A stretch of DNA of 64,000 bases, from the NCBI GenBank assembly GCA_902780915.1, contig CACZHK010000015.1, positions 62,001-126,000 of the forward strand. The letters are read 5' to 3'. Positions 18,942-28,101 of the stretch are shown here, piece by piece. A program made the translations under genes and the position numbers. This DNA comes from Pseudoselenomonas ruminantium. GTDB taxonomy: Bacteria; Bacillota; Negativicutes; Selenomonadales; Selenomonadaceae. Numbering within the stretch: position 1 is the first letter of the stretch; each line of letters starts with the position of its first letter. The notes below the pieces were generated by a model. It ran no database searches, was not told the origin of the DNA, and saw only the letters and a list, made by a program, of their open reading frames with translations.

Positions 18942-19017
18942 AGCGTTTGATTTTCTGGTGGAAAAAACAAGGTTATGACGTTATAATGATAGTGAATATC
19001 TTTAAGGAATGATAAGC

Positions 19018-19734
19018 ATGCTGAAATACGAAAAAATTGCGGATGACCTCTTGAAGGCCATCCGCAAGGGCCAATACTCCCCCGGTGAGCAGCTGCCTTT
19101 GGAAAAGGAGCTTTGCGAAAGATACCAGGTGAGCCGCATAACCATCAAAAAAGCCATGGACGAACTGGTCCGGCAAGGCCTGGTCACCAAGCGGCGAGGC
19201 TCCGGCACCTTTGTCAAGACCCTGGAGGAAAACTACGCCAAGAGGCTGAGCCTGGGCACCAGCAATCAATTCTCCGGCTTCAAGCAGACCTATCCGGGCA
19301 AAAAGGTCAGAACCAAGGTCCTGCGCTTTGAAATCGTCCATCCTTCAGAAAAAGTTGCTTCAAAGCTCCAGATGTCCACCAAGGATTTTGTCTATGACAT
19401 CATCCGGGTGCGCTTCCTGGAAGATCTCCCCCTGGTGGTGGAGTATACCATGATGCCCATCCAGCTGGTTCCCGGCATCCGCAATGAAATTCTGGAGGAT
19501 TCCATCTACCAGCACATAGAAAAGACCCTGAAGCTGAATATACAGTCCGCACATCGCACCATCCGCGCTGTCCGTTCCACTGAACTGGAACAGACGGAAC
19601 TTTGCATCCCGCCGGAAATGCCCATCCTGGAAATCGAGCAGGTGGCCTTCTTCAGTGACGGCCATCCCTTTGAATACTCCATCTCCCATCATCGCGCTGA
19701 CAAAAGCGAATTCTCTGCCATCAGCATCCGCTGA
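19018..19734 (+). CDS. GntR-family regulator with UTRA domain
   Basis: 238-aa HutC-type regulator. The N-terminal winged helix (KYEKIADDLLKAIRKGQYSPGEQLPLE..., with VSRITIKKAMDEL as recognition helix and GSGTFV as wing) is followed by a UTRA effector domain that binds small sugar phosphates or similar. The ATG at 19018 is chosen because AAGGA lies 9 nt upstream; the ATG at 19009 directly abuts it. It is divergent from the beta-glucoside operon and is its likely repressor. Confidence 0.93.
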   Translation: MLKYEKIADDLLKAIRKGQYSPGEQLPLEKELCERYQVSRITIKKAMDELVRQGLVTKRRGSGTFVKTLEENYAKRLSLGTSNQFSGFKQTYPGKKVRTKVLRFEIVHPSEKVASKLQMSTKDFVYDIIRVRFLEDLPLVVEYTMMPIQLVPGIRNEILEDSIYQHIEKTLKLNIQSAHRTIRAVRSTELEQTELCIPPEMPILEIEQVAFFSDGHPFEYSISHHRADKSEFSAISIR

Positions 19735-19738
19735 CAGC

Positions 19739-19775
19739 AAAAAAGCCTGCTCTCTTGCAAGAGCAGGCTTTTTTG
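19739..19775. terminator. Bidirectional intrinsic terminator
   Basis: GCCTGCTCT (19745-19753) pairs with AGAGCAGGC (19760-19768), flanked by A6 and T6, so it works on both strands between the convergent gntR and HD-GYP genes. Confidence 0.92.
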
Positions 19776-19779
19776 CTTG

Positions 19780-20844
19780 TCATTTGGGATTGTACTCGAT
19801 GATCTTCAGTTCCGGGTGGTCGTTGAGATTGATGAGCTGCTCATCCTCGTTGCTGATGATGGGCTGACCGGCGTAATCCTTGGGATAGGCGGCGATGACC
19901 CCCTTGGTGCCGTCATTGAGCATGACCTTGGACCCCAGGAACGCATCCGTGATATGGGTGAGCACGGGCATGCAGACACCAGGATCCAGGGTAGTGAACA
20001 TGTGCTCCGTGAGATAGGCAATGGCAGTGAAGGGCGTCTCCTTCACAAAGCCCTCCCGCTCCGTGGTGATGTTGTCATAGATATCCGCAACAGCGATGAT
20101 GCGGGCGTACTCATGGATATCCGCCCCCGTGGAGCCGAAGGGAAAACCGCTGCCATCCATGCGTTCATGGTGCTGGAGCACTGCCAGCTTCACCCCATCG
20201 GAAAGCCCCGGTATGGTGTTCACCACCTGCTGCCCGTCCACCGTATGCCTGATGTACTCCTCATACTCTTCAGCAGTCAGTTTGGAAACATGCTTGTCCA
20301 GCAGCTTCTGGGAAAAATTGGTCTTGCCAATATCATGCAGGAAACCCGCCAGAATGACATCCTGGGTCTTTGCCCTGCCCAGGCGCATCCACTTGGCAAT
20401 GACTCCCGCCATAATGGATACCCGCAGGGAATGATTATAGATGTCGCTGGCCAGATGGTTGAGCTCATAGAGATAGTCAATGGCACCGCTGTTCTTGGCC
20501 AGGGGCGCCACGTCATTTTCTATGATGGCATGGGTTTCCTCCACAGGTACTTCCCCGGTCTTGTTGGTATCCTCGAAAATCCGCTTGGCGCTGCTCACTA
20601 CCCCTTCGTACTCTTGCAAAAAAGCATTGCTCTGATTGAAGATGGAAGTAGCAACCAGATAGTTCTGGCTCAGCTCATATTCGTCCTTCACATAGACCAC
20701 GGGTATATTGAGAAACTCCAGCCGGGTGATATGCGCCTTGGTGAGCAAGGTGTTCTCCGAAAGGACCACGATCATATCGTCATTGATGATGGTCCTTGCC
20801 AGTGTCATACCAGGCTTCAGGTCTTCCACTGATACTGCACGCAC
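19780..20844 (-). CDS. HD-GYP domain protein, probable cyclic-di-GMP phosphodiesterase
   Basis: 354-aa cytoplasmic protein. An N-terminal segment resembling DUF3391 (VSVEDLKPGMTLARTI) precedes an HD-GYP domain with FLHDIGK, the YIRHTVDGQQ region and HHERMDGSGFP, where the GYP tyrosine is replaced by phenylalanine. The metal-binding histidines and aspartates are in place, so hydrolysis of cyclic di-GMP or a related dinucleotide is plausible. The start is GTG with GGAGGGG upstream. Confidence 0.9.
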   Translation of the reverse strand: MRAVSVEDLKPGMTLARTIINDDMIVVLSENTLLTKAHITRLEFLNIPVVYVKDEYELSQNYLVATSIFNQSNAFLQEYEGVVSSAKRIFEDTNKTGEVPVEETHAIIENDVAPLAKNSGAIDYLYELNHLASDIYNHSLRVSIMAGVIAKWMRLGRAKTQDVILAGFLHDIGKTNFSQKLLDKHVSKLTAEEYEEYIRHTVDGQQVVNTIPGLSDGVKLAVLQHHERMDGSGFPFGSTGADIHEYARIIAVADIYDNITTEREGFVKETPFTAIAYLTEHMFTTLDPGVCMPVLTHITDAFLGSKVMLNDGTKGVIAAYPKDYAGQPIISNEDEQLINLNDHPELKIIEYNPK

Positions 20845-20942
20845 GATAAATCCCCTCCTAAAATCCGCCCTTTCTCTAAAAGTATAATTCTACCTTTGGG
20901 AATTAAAACCTGCCACAAAGAAAAATAATCACAGGCACAAGC

Positions 20943-20984
20943 AAATAAAAACCGCAGCCCTCGTACAAAAGCAAAGGCTGCGGC
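20943..20984 (-). terminator. Intrinsic terminator after the chemoreceptor gene
   Basis: CCGCAGCC (20952-20959) pairs with GGCTGCGG (20976-20983); on the minus strand GGTTTTTATTT follows. Confidence 0.85.
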
Positions 20985-21000
20985 TGTTTGCCATGCGATC

Positions 21001-22710
21001 TTACAGTTTGAACCTTGCCACCTGCTTCAGCAGTTTCTGTGTCCCTTCCAGTGAAGCAGTGACCCTCTCCATGATGGTATTGGCATTGCCTGCCATGTCT
21101 GTGACTTTCTCTGCTATGCGAGTGTTGCCCATGGCACCTTCGTGAGCAGCCCTGGCAATCTCATCCATAGCATTGCCCATGTTTTCTATATCCGCATTGA
21201 GCTTGTCAGCAGAGGAAGCGCTCTGGCGGGTGAAGCCATTGAGATAAGCAGCATCCTGCTTGTAGCGCTCAGCGGTCTTGCCCATGGCATCGTAATCCAC
21301 ATGGACAGTGCCATCTATGAAGTTCAGGATATCAAAAGCCCCCTTGGACAGATTCTCCACCGCCAATGTCACCTGGCTGGTGAGGCCCTTGATGGTGCCT
21401 GCTGTGCGGGTAGACTGCTCGGCCAGCTTCCTGACCTCATCCGCCACCACGGCAAAGCCCCTGCCCGCTTCGCCTGCCCGGGCCGACTCGATGGCAGCAT
21501 TCAGAGCCAAAAGATTGGTCTGCTCGGCAATCTCGCTGATATCCCCTGTGAGCTCTTCGATCTTGCCCACCACCTTGGAAGACTCGATGGCCGTCTCAAG
21601 GGAGGCCTTGCTGTCTGCATAGAGTTTTTCTGCTGCCGCAATGGACTTGGCGGTGCTTTCCTGGAGCTTGCCGGCGCGTTCGTCTATTTCCTCCGTGTAT
21701 CTCTGGCTCTTCTTGGCTTCGGCAGCATTCTCGCCTATGGCTTCCTTCAAGTGGTCACTGAGGGTCTGCATATTCGCAGTGGAAGCGGCGGTTTCTTCCA
21801 TGCCTGCTGCCATTTCCTCCGTCACGGCAGACATATCCTGGGCACTGTCGTTGAGGCTGGCCACCAGCTGCTGGATTTCCTCCACCATCTTCGCGTTGTT
21901 CTCAGATTCCTGCTGCACATCCTTCAGCACCGCCCGCAGTGCGGTCTGCATCTTGTTCACCGCCTGCACCACCTGGCCGATCTCATCCTGGCGGCGGGTG
22001 AGGCTTTCAGGGATTTCATGGGTCAGGTCACCATCGGCCACATTATTGAGGCCGACCACCGTGCGTTTGAGAGGATTTGCAATATCCCTGGCGATATAGA
22101 GTGCGATGCCCGTCCCCAGAGCCAGTCCCAGCACAATGATGGCCATGAAGATCTTGATGGAACGGTCATAGGCCGCATTGTTTGCTGCAAAGAGCAGCTT
22201 GCCCTGAAACACATTGTCCGGTGTCAGCACGGACATCTCGTTGGAAATGATGCCCACGCTGCCCAGTGATTCAAAGGCCTTGATGCGCTCCTCGGGAGCA
22301 TTGCCAAGGCTCTCTACGCTCTTGATCTTCCCCTTCACCTCGCCCAGGGAAGCTTCCAGCTGCCCGATGGCCTTCTGTGCCCTTTCGCTCTTATCTATTT
22401 CCTTGACCTTGGCGATATCACCCTCAATGGCGGAAATCGCGCCCTCCATATCTCCCACCAGGATCTTCTTTTCTGCAGGAGAATAGTTCTTCAAGAGCAG
22501 ATAAGCCACATCCACATCCAAGGTGCGGAGCTGGTTGTTGGCATCATTGAGATACTGCGTAGTCATGAGGTTGGAACTATAGAGATCGTCCACCGCCTGC
22601 TTGGACTGGCTATTGTAGTAGATGCCCACCCCGGCGATGATGACGATGATGAAAAGCATCATCACAGTCAAGAGCAGGATTTTTATTCTGACGGATAAAT
22701 TCTCAAGCAT
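21001..22710 (-). CDS. Methyl-accepting chemotaxis protein
   Basis: 569-aa chemoreceptor. One membrane segment at about residues 9-31, a four-helix-bundle-type sensory domain, a second membrane segment at about 187-209, HAMP, and a long signalling coiled coil with the hairpin tip [22 protein letters not shown], which contacts CheA and CheW. AGGGGGGCGGCAC precedes the ATG. It lies 14 nt behind a sugar-binding lipoprotein gene, so the two are probably one transcript and may act together in taxis. Confidence 0.95.
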   Translation of the reverse strand: MLENLSVRIKILLLTVMMLFIIVIIAGVGIYYNSQSKQAVDDLYSSNLMTTQYLNDANNQLRTLDVDVAYLLLKNYSPAEKKILVGDMEGAISAIEGDIAKVKEIDKSERAQKAIGQLEASLGEVKGKIKSVESLGNAPEERIKAFESLGSVGIISNEMSVLTPDNVFQGKLLFAANNAAYDRSIKIFMAIIVLGLALGTGIALYIARDIANPLKRTVVGLNNVADGDLTHEIPESLTRRQDEIGQVVQAVNKMQTALRAVLKDVQQESENNAKMVEEIQQLVASLNDSAQDMSAVTEEMAAGMEETAASTANMQTLSDHLKEAIGENAAEAKKSQRYTEEIDERAGKLQESTAKSIAAAEKLYADSKASLETAIESSKVVGKIEELTGDISEIAEQTNLLALNAAIESARAGEAGRGFAVVADEVRKLAEQSTRTAGTIKGLTSQVTLAVENLSKGAFDILNFIDGTVHVDYDAMGKTAERYKQDAAYLNGFTRQSASSADKLNADIENMGNAMDEIARAAHEGAMGNTRIAEKVTDMAGNANTIMERVTASLEGTQKLLKQVARFKL

Positions 22711-22724
22711 ATGTGCCGCCCCCC

Positions 22725-23651
22725 TTATTTAGCAAACTGGGAGACATTCTCCCTGGTAATGGCCGTAAAGGGCACCAAGATATTCTCAGGCTTCTGCCCC
22801 TGCATGGCCTGCTGCACCAGCTTGAACACTCCTTCAGCCTGCCCCTTGGCATCCTGCTTCACGGTCTGGGCCATCTCCCCTGCCTTGATGGCAGCCAGGG
22901 CATCATCAGTGGCATCCACTCCTGACACCAGCACTCCTGAAAGGCGCCCCGCCCCCTTCAGGGCGGCAATGGCGCCCATGGCCATGCCGTCATTGCCGCA
23001 GATGACTCCATCGATCTTGGGGAACATATCCAGCCACAGGGACATATCCTTCATGGCCTCTGCGGTGCTCCACTGGGCATCTGCAAAAGCCAGGAGCTTC
23101 ACATCAGAGCGCTTGTCCAGGCAGTATTTCTTGAACCCCTCCCAGCGAGCCTCAGCGGCCTGGTTGCCACTGGCTCCCTTCAGATAGACCACCTGGGCAC
23201 CTTGGGGCAGGTTAGCAGCCATGAACTCCCCCTGCATGCGCCCCGCCTCTGCATCATCAGAATAGGACTTGAAGTAATCTCCCCCTTCCGGGAAGCGATT
23301 CACGCAGATGATGGGGATTCCTTCAGCATTTGCCTGCTGTACAGTCGATACAATAGAGGCGCTGTCAGCGGGCAGGAGCACGATGGCTCCCGGCTTCTTG
23401 TCAATGGCTTCTGCCAGCTGATCCAGCTGGAAATTGCCGTCGTTCTTGCCATCCAGATACTCAACCTGCCAGCCGGCTCCCCCCGCCTGGGCCTTGAATT
23501 CATCCCTGAGGGTATCGGTGAAACCATCACCGTCCTTGTAGTTGGCATAAATAACCGTACCGCTGCCGCCCCCCGTTGCGCCGCAACCCGAGAGGCACAG
23601 AACTGCCAGAGCCGAAGCCACCGCAGCCCCCAAAGCTTTCTTCCTGACCAT
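22725..23651 (-). CDS. Sugar-binding lipoprotein, periplasmic-binding-protein type I
   Basis: 308-aa protein of the RbsB/GGBP class (Peripla_BP_4). The signal peptide ends in [10 protein letters not shown] with a lipobox cysteine. The core has [46 protein letters not shown] and [18 protein letters not shown]. Start ATG 23651 follows AGGAGG. No ABC permease or ATPase accompanies it; instead the next gene on the same strand is a chemoreceptor. It may deliver ligand to that receptor, as known for GGBP and RBP with Trg. Confidence 0.9.
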   Translation of the reverse strand: MVRKKALGAAVASALAVLCLSGCGATGGGSGTVIYANYKDGDGFTDTLRDEFKAQAGGAGWQVEYLDGKNDGNFQLDQLAEAIDKKPGAIVLLPADSASIVSTVQQANAEGIPIICVNRFPEGGDYFKSYSDDAEAGRMQGEFMAANLPQGAQVVYLKGASGNQAAEARWEGFKKYCLDKRSDVKLLAFADAQWSTAEAMKDMSLWLDMFPKIDGVICGNDGMAMGAIAALKGAGRLSGVLVSGVDATDDALAAIKAGEMAQTVKQDAKGQAEGVFKLVQQAMQGQKPENILVPFTAITRENVSQFAK

Positions 23652-23756
23652 AGGAATACCTCCTGTCAAAGCCCTAAACGATATTTCCATATAGGAGTGT
23701 TTCGCTAAGCGATGACATAATTCCTATCAATACGTAAAAAAACATAAGCTGCTGAA

Positions 23757-23787
23757 AATAAAAAAAGAGGCCGTCTCAGACAGCCTC
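23757..23787 (-). terminator. Intrinsic terminator after the histidine kinase gene
   Basis: GAGGC (23767-23771) with GCCTC (23783-23787) plus inner GTCT/AGAC; on the minus strand the stem runs into TTTTTTT. Confidence 0.85.
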
Positions 23788-23809
23788 CTGTGCCAAGATT
23801 TCTTTTGCT

Positions 23810-25264
23810 TCACTCAGGCTTTTCTGCCAAAGGCACCAGCAAATGCATTTTGGTGCCTTTCCCCAGAGCACTTTCCATAGAGATGGCTATGCCATGCTGC
23901 TCAGCTATCCACTTGGCAATGGAAAGCCCCAGCCCCGTGCCGCCTGCTCCCGTCCCTTTGGTACGGGAAGTATCCACCCGATAGAAACGCTCGAAGATTT
24001 TCTTCTGGTCCTCCTGGGCTATGCCTATGCCATCGTCTGCCAGAACTATCTCCAGGCTCTTGCCGTCAGGCACTATCTTGCTGGAAGCCGTGATATGGCC
24101 TCCCGCAGGAGTGTACTTGATGCTGTTCTCCAGAAAAATCCGCAGGAGCTGCCGCAAGGTCACTTTATCCCCATAGACCAGCCCCTCGCAGTTTTCCGTC
24201 AGTTCCACGCTGTGGCTCTTGGTCACCAGCTTCATCTTGCCCATGACTTCTTCAAGGAGCTGGCCCATGTCCAGCATCTCCATGTGGAGCACCTGCCTCT
24301 TCTGGTCAGCCCTGGCCAGGAACAGGAGCTTTTCGATGAGTTCCTGCATATTCTCCGCCTCAGAGCGTATGGAAGCAATGCCCTCATCCAGCACCTTGGC
24401 ATCCTCCCTGCCCCAGCGGGACAGCAGGTCAGAATACCCCAGAATAACTGTGACCGGTGTCCTCAGCTCATGGGAGGCATCCGACACAAAGCGCTTCTGC
24501 TGCTCAAAGCCGCGTTCCAGCCTGGCCAGCATGTGGTTGAAGGTCTCCGCCAGCACCGCCAGCTCGTCCTTGGTCGGTGGCACCTCCAGGCGGCGCCCCA
24601 GCTGGGAAACCTCAATTTCCTTGGCCGAATCCGTGATGCTCCTGATGGGACTCAGAATCCTGCGGCTGACGAAATACCCCACCACCAGGGCCAATATGCA
24701 GCCCACCAGCGTAGTGATGAAGAGGAATTTCTGCAAGGTGGAGAGGAAATTTCTCTCCGCCGTAATGGTGCGGAAAAAATGCAGCTGGTATATCTGCCCG
24801 TTATAATCAACTACTGCCTTGGCGTGATAAATGGAAAAATTCTTGAGCTCCGACACCCGCATATTCTGGTCGGCCCAGAAAGGCGGGTCGCCAATCTCAT
24901 TGGCCTCGACGACCTCGATAGAAGGATAGTGATCATCGTTCTGGTAGATCAGCTGCCCGGCAATATCAGTTATTCTCAGCACCACGCCTGGCATCACGGG
25001 GCTCTTCCGCCAAAAGGCGGGATCCTGAACCCTGCCGCTGCCGAAATCCTCCAGGATGTGCTGCATGCTCATCTGGATTTCCACCTCAGCCTGGTGGTAG
25101 AAGGAGAAGAACACCCCCAGTCCCGTCACCACGCTGGAGAGGATCAGCACCACCATGAGAATGGCGGCATAGAGGACCGTGATCTTGGTGGAAATGCGCA
25201 TGCGCAGGGCCGCCTGTAAAATGACCTTCCCCCTGCGATATTCCCGCCTAATCCTTGATAGCAT
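23810..25264 (-). CDS. HAMP-containing sensor histidine kinase
   Basis: 484-aa membrane kinase. A membrane segment (TVLYAAILMVVLILSSVVTG), an extracytoplasmic loop of about 125 residues, a second segment (TTLVGCILALVVGYFVS), HAMP, HisKA with the phospho-histidine in FVSDASHELRTPV, and a HATPase domain (EIVLADDGIGIA; GGTGLGLSIAKWI). The start is ATG 25264, inside the last codons of the response regulator gene (17-nt overlap), so the two are translationally coupled. Confidence 0.95.
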   Translation of the reverse strand: MLSRIRREYRRGKVILQAALRMRISTKITVLYAAILMVVLILSSVVTGLGVFFSFYHQAEVEIQMSMQHILEDFGSGRVQDPAFWRKSPVMPGVVLRITDIAGQLIYQNDDHYPSIEVVEANEIGDPPFWADQNMRVSELKNFSIYHAKAVVDYNGQIYQLHFFRTITAERNFLSTLQKFLFITTLVGCILALVVGYFVSRRILSPIRSITDSAKEIEVSQLGRRLEVPPTKDELAVLAETFNHMLARLERGFEQQKRFVSDASHELRTPVTVILGYSDLLSRWGREDAKVLDEGIASIRSEAENMQELIEKLLFLARADQKRQVLHMEMLDMGQLLEEVMGKMKLVTKSHSVELTENCEGLVYGDKVTLRQLLRIFLENSIKYTPAGGHITASSKIVPDGKSLEIVLADDGIGIAQEDQKKIFERFYRVDTSRTKGTGAGGTGLGLSIAKWIAEQHGIAISMESALGKGTKMHLLVPLAEKPE

Positions 25265-25940
25265 ATCCCACTCCACGCACCGTATAGATATATTTCCTCT
25301 GGAAACGGTCATCAATCTTGGCACGGAGATAGCGGATGTAAACATCAACTACATTGGTGTCCCCGGTGTAATCATAGCCCCAGACATGCTCCAGGATCTG
25401 ATCGCGGGTCAGCACCGTGCGCTTGTTCCGCATGAGGAACTCCAGCAGGTCATATTCCCTGCGTGTGAGCTGCACAGGCTCCCCCGACACCTCAACCTCG
25501 TAGGTATGGGGATAGAGCACCAGGTCGCCTACCCGATAACTTTCCCCTTGCATGGCATTGTCACTGCCCTGGGATTTTCTCAGCACATTCCTCACCCGGG
25601 CAAACAGCTCCTGAATGGCAAAGGGCTTGGTCATATAGTCATCCGCCCCGATATCCAGGCCGTTTACCTTGTCTTCCACATCGTCCCTTGCCGTGAGCAT
25701 GATGATGGGCACCTGAGAGAACTCCCGCACTTTCTGGCAGATAGTCATGCCGTCCATGCCCGGCAGCATGAGATCCAGGAGGATCAGGTCGTAGTTCTCC
25801 GTTTTGATCAGCTCAAAGGCCTTTCCCCCATTTTCCTCGGTAGTGACCTTGAAACCTTCATGCTCCATCTCGATCTGCAGGAACCTGGCTATGCGCTGTT
25901 CGTCCTCCACAATGAGAATATGTACGTTTTTATTGTTCAT
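25248..25940 (-). CDS. OmpR/PhoB-family response regulator
   Basis: 230 aa. The receiver domain has the acidic pocket VEDE, the phosphoacceptor Asp in LILLDLMLPGMDG and the switch lysine in TKPF. The C-terminal winged-helix domain (LTRREYDLLEFLMRNKRTVLTRDQILEHVWGYDY...VDVYIRYLRAKID) binds DNA. It is paired with the kinase gene it overlaps. GGAGGTAAGG precedes the ATG. No target is apparent in the window. Confidence 0.96.
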   Translation of the reverse strand: MNNKNVHILIVEDEQRIARFLQIEMEHEGFKVTTEENGGKAFELIKTENYDLILLDLMLPGMDGMTICQKVREFSQVPIIMLTARDDVEDKVNGLDIGADDYMTKPFAIQELFARVRNVLRKSQGSDNAMQGESYRVGDLVLYPHTYEVEVSGEPVQLTRREYDLLEFLMRNKRTVLTRDQILEHVWGYDYTGDTNVVDVYIRYLRAKIDDRFQRKYIYTVRGVGYAIKD

Positions 25941-25977
25941 GGAATCCTTACCTCCGAAATCAAAACCTCAACCCCAA

Positions 25978-26010
25978 AAAGAAAAAGGGTATGGCTGAGC
26001 CTATACCCTT
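25978..26010 (-). terminator. Intrinsic terminator after the LysR gene
   Basis: AAGGGTATGGC (25985-25995) pairs with GCC-T-ATACCCTT (25999-26010); the minus-strand continuation is TTTTCTTTTT. It separates the LysR gene from the downstream two-component pair. Confidence 0.75.
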
Positions 26011-26088
26011 AATATATACCGTAACGAACTTCTTGAAAAGAGACTTGATGAAAATTTAACTCATTTTTAACCTTTATTTAATGAACAT

Positions 26089-26991
26089 TTAATATTTCCT
26101 GTCGCCAGCCCGCTCCCCCAGGTACATCTCCCTGAACAAGCGGATGAGATGGGCGCAGGAAGTGGAAAGGGTGCGGTTCTTCAGCCAGGCTATCACTGTA
26201 TGGGTGCTCATTTCCGGCTCCACCAGCTTTTTGTAGATGAGGTTGCCATCCGTCAGCAGCGTCTTGGAGGACACAGGCAAGAGCGCCATGCCCATGCCCA
26301 TTTTGGTCAGCAGCAGATCCTGCACGATGCTGTCGCTGACACAGACGATATTGGGCATGAAACCATGTTTCTTGCAATTGGTGGTGAACACCGACTGCCA
26401 GCGCAGGGGCACCAGGAGAGGCACATCCTTAAGTTCTGACAGCTTCACCTCATGGGCATTTTTGCCGATCTCCTGCTCACGGTTCATGATGACCACCAGC
26501 GGTTCGTTGGGGAGCACGATGGACTCATAGACCTTGGCATCCACCTGGGTGCGGGTGATGCCTATCTCTATGACCCGGTTGTCCAAAAGTTCAAGTATGC
26601 GGGCACCCTCAGCTTCCCAGATCTGATAGGTGACCTGAGGATAGCGCCTATGGAACTCAGACAAAAGTTCCGGCACCAGCATGGCCCCGGAAGTGGTGAT
26701 GGTGCCCAAGCGCACAGCGCCCACCACCCCTGAGCCCATCTCCGTGATCTCCCGCACAGCTCCATCCACTATGCCCAGGATATGCTCCACCCGGGCATAC
26801 ATGACCTTGCCCGCATCCGTCAGCCGTATGCGGCGGCTGCCACGCTCGAAGAGCTGCACTCCCAAGGAAGTCTCCAGCCGCTTCATCTGCCGGGACAGGG
26901 CAGGCTGGGCAATGTCCAGCCGCTGGGCGGCATGGCTGATATTCCCTTCCTCCACGATGGCATAGAAGGCACGCATATCCTTGATTTCCAT
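26089..26991 (-). CDS. LysR-family transcriptional regulator
   Basis: 300 aa, normal for the family. The N-terminal helix-turn-helix (MRAFYAIVEEGNISHAAQRLDIAQPALSRQMKRLE) is followed by a two-lobed effector domain resembling the CynR/CbbR type. GGAAGGAGAT precedes the ATG. It is divergent from dhaL across a 324-nt region that holds a dyad of LysR-box type, so dhaL is a candidate target. Confidence 0.93.
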   Translation of the reverse strand: MEIKDMRAFYAIVEEGNISHAAQRLDIAQPALSRQMKRLETSLGVQLFERGSRRIRLTDAGKVMYARVEHILGIVDGAVREITEMGSGVVGAVRLGTITTSGAMLVPELLSEFHRRYPQVTYQIWEAEGARILELLDNRVIEIGITRTQVDAKVYESIVLPNEPLVVIMNREQEIGKNAHEVKLSELKDVPLLVPLRWQSVFTTNCKKHGFMPNIVCVSDSIVQDLLLTKMGMGMALLPVSSKTLLTDGNLIYKKLVEPEMSTHTVIAWLKNRTLSTSCAHLIRLFREMYLGERAGDRKY

Positions 26992-27151
26992 TTACGAAAT
27001 CTCCTTCCTTATATATGAACCTTCTCACATATATTAGTATAACAGTCAGTTATGCTATCTATAACTTAACATAAATTATTAGATTTATTATACTTTTTCT
27101 GCCAAAAAAGTGCAATAGAAAAAGGGTCTTTTGCATAGAAGGTTGTGACGG

Positions 27152-27173
27152 ATATCACTATAGGAAGTGATAT
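27152..27173. promoter_or_regulatory. Dyad in the LysR-dhaL intergenic region
   Basis: ATATCACT (27152-27159) and AGTGATAT (27166-27173) form a perfect inverted repeat with a 6-nt spacer. Size and T-rich/A-rich ends suit a LysR-type box. It lies about 65 nt upstream of the dhaL -35. Binding is inferred. Confidence 0.55.
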
Positions 27174-27217
27174 ATGCAACTTTGCCAATCTGCTCTCATA
27201 TTTCTGTCAATTCGCAC

Positions 27218-27245
27218 TTGTGCTCTAGCTTATATGTGATATAAT
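27218..27245 (+). promoter_or_regulatory. Probable dhaL promoter
   Basis: A perfect TATAAT at 27240-27245 with a weak -35 (TTGTGC, 27218-27223) at 16 nt, giving a leader of about 65 nt before the dhaL ATG. A poor -35 fits a promoter that needs an activator. Confidence 0.55.
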
Positions 27246-27315
27246 AATAGGACATACGCCCTTAGTCAGAAGGTAAGAAAATACATAGTTATGATATGAA
27301 GGAGAAAGATTTTTC

Positions 27316-27939
27316 ATGACCAGAATCAAAGATGCCCTGGATGCTGTGGCTGCCGCCATCATCGCACAGAAGGATTATCTCTGCAGTTTGGACGCCAAGA
27401 CCGGCGACGGCGACCATGGACTGAATATGGCTCGCGGCTTCTCAGCCGTGCGGGATGCCGTAGACGAGATGGCAGACACCACCAAGCCCGGCCCTGTGCT
27501 TGAGACCATCGGCCAGACTCTCATTGAGAATGTGGGCGGTGCCGCAGGTCCCCTCTACGGCACAGGCTTCCTGAAGGCAGCCAAGGCCTGCGATGATGAT
27601 ACAAGCATGAACATCAAGAGCTTTGAAACTCTGCTTGGTGCGGCCATAGAGGGCATCAAGGCCCGTGGCCGAGCTGAAAAGGGAGACAAGACCATGCTGG
27701 ATGTGCTCATTCCCATCCACCAGTGCTTCCTGCCAGAAAACACCGAGGACAAGAGCCTCTTTGCAGTGCTGGAGGAGGCCAGCCGTGCCGCTAAGGCAGG
27801 GGTGGACTACACCAAGACCATCCCCGCCAAAAAGGGCCGGGCCAGCCTGGTGGGCGAGCGCAGCATCGGCTACGAAGATCCCGGTGCCGTAAGCTCCATG
27901 CTCATGTACCGCGCCTTGTATGCGTTCTTGAAGAAATAA
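27316..27939 (+). CDS. dhaL: DhaL-type dihydroxyacetone kinase subunit
   Basis: 207-aa all-helical nucleotide-binding subunit of the PEP-dependent dihydroxyacetone kinase. The Mg-ADP site AKTGDGDHGLNMARGF with its aspartates is intact, as are GGAAGPLYGTGFLKAA and the C-terminal KKGRASLVGERSIGYEDPGAVSS. DhaL normally transfers phosphate from DhaM to substrate bound on DhaK, but neither partner gene is adjacent. It may work with DhaK encoded elsewhere or with another substrate. AAGGAG precedes the ATG. Confidence 0.92.
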   Translation: MTRIKDALDAVAAAIIAQKDYLCSLDAKTGDGDHGLNMARGFSAVRDAVDEMADTTKPGPVLETIGQTLIENVGGAAGPLYGTGFLKAAKACDDDTSMNIKSFETLLGAAIEGIKARGRAEKGDKTMLDVLIPIHQCFLPENTEDKSLFAVLEEASRAAKAGVDYTKTIPAKKGRASLVGERSIGYEDPGAVSSMLMYRALYAFLKK

Positions 27940-27956
27940 AGACTGAACTCCCCTTG

Positions 27957-27984
27957 CTCCCTCGTATATATGAGGGAGTTTTTT
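27957..27984 (+). terminator. Intrinsic terminator after dhaL
   Basis: CTCCCTC (27957-27963) with GAGGGAG (27972-27978), loop GTATATAT, then T6. Confidence 0.92.
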
Positions 27985-28101
27985 GCTTTTCCCTTTCAGG
28001 AAGGCTTTTTATCATGTCCTTTTCTTTTGCATTATCATGTAGTATACTCTATTAAGTTGAACGAAAATGAACGTGTCTTTTTATTAATAGGAGGAAGTAA
28101 A

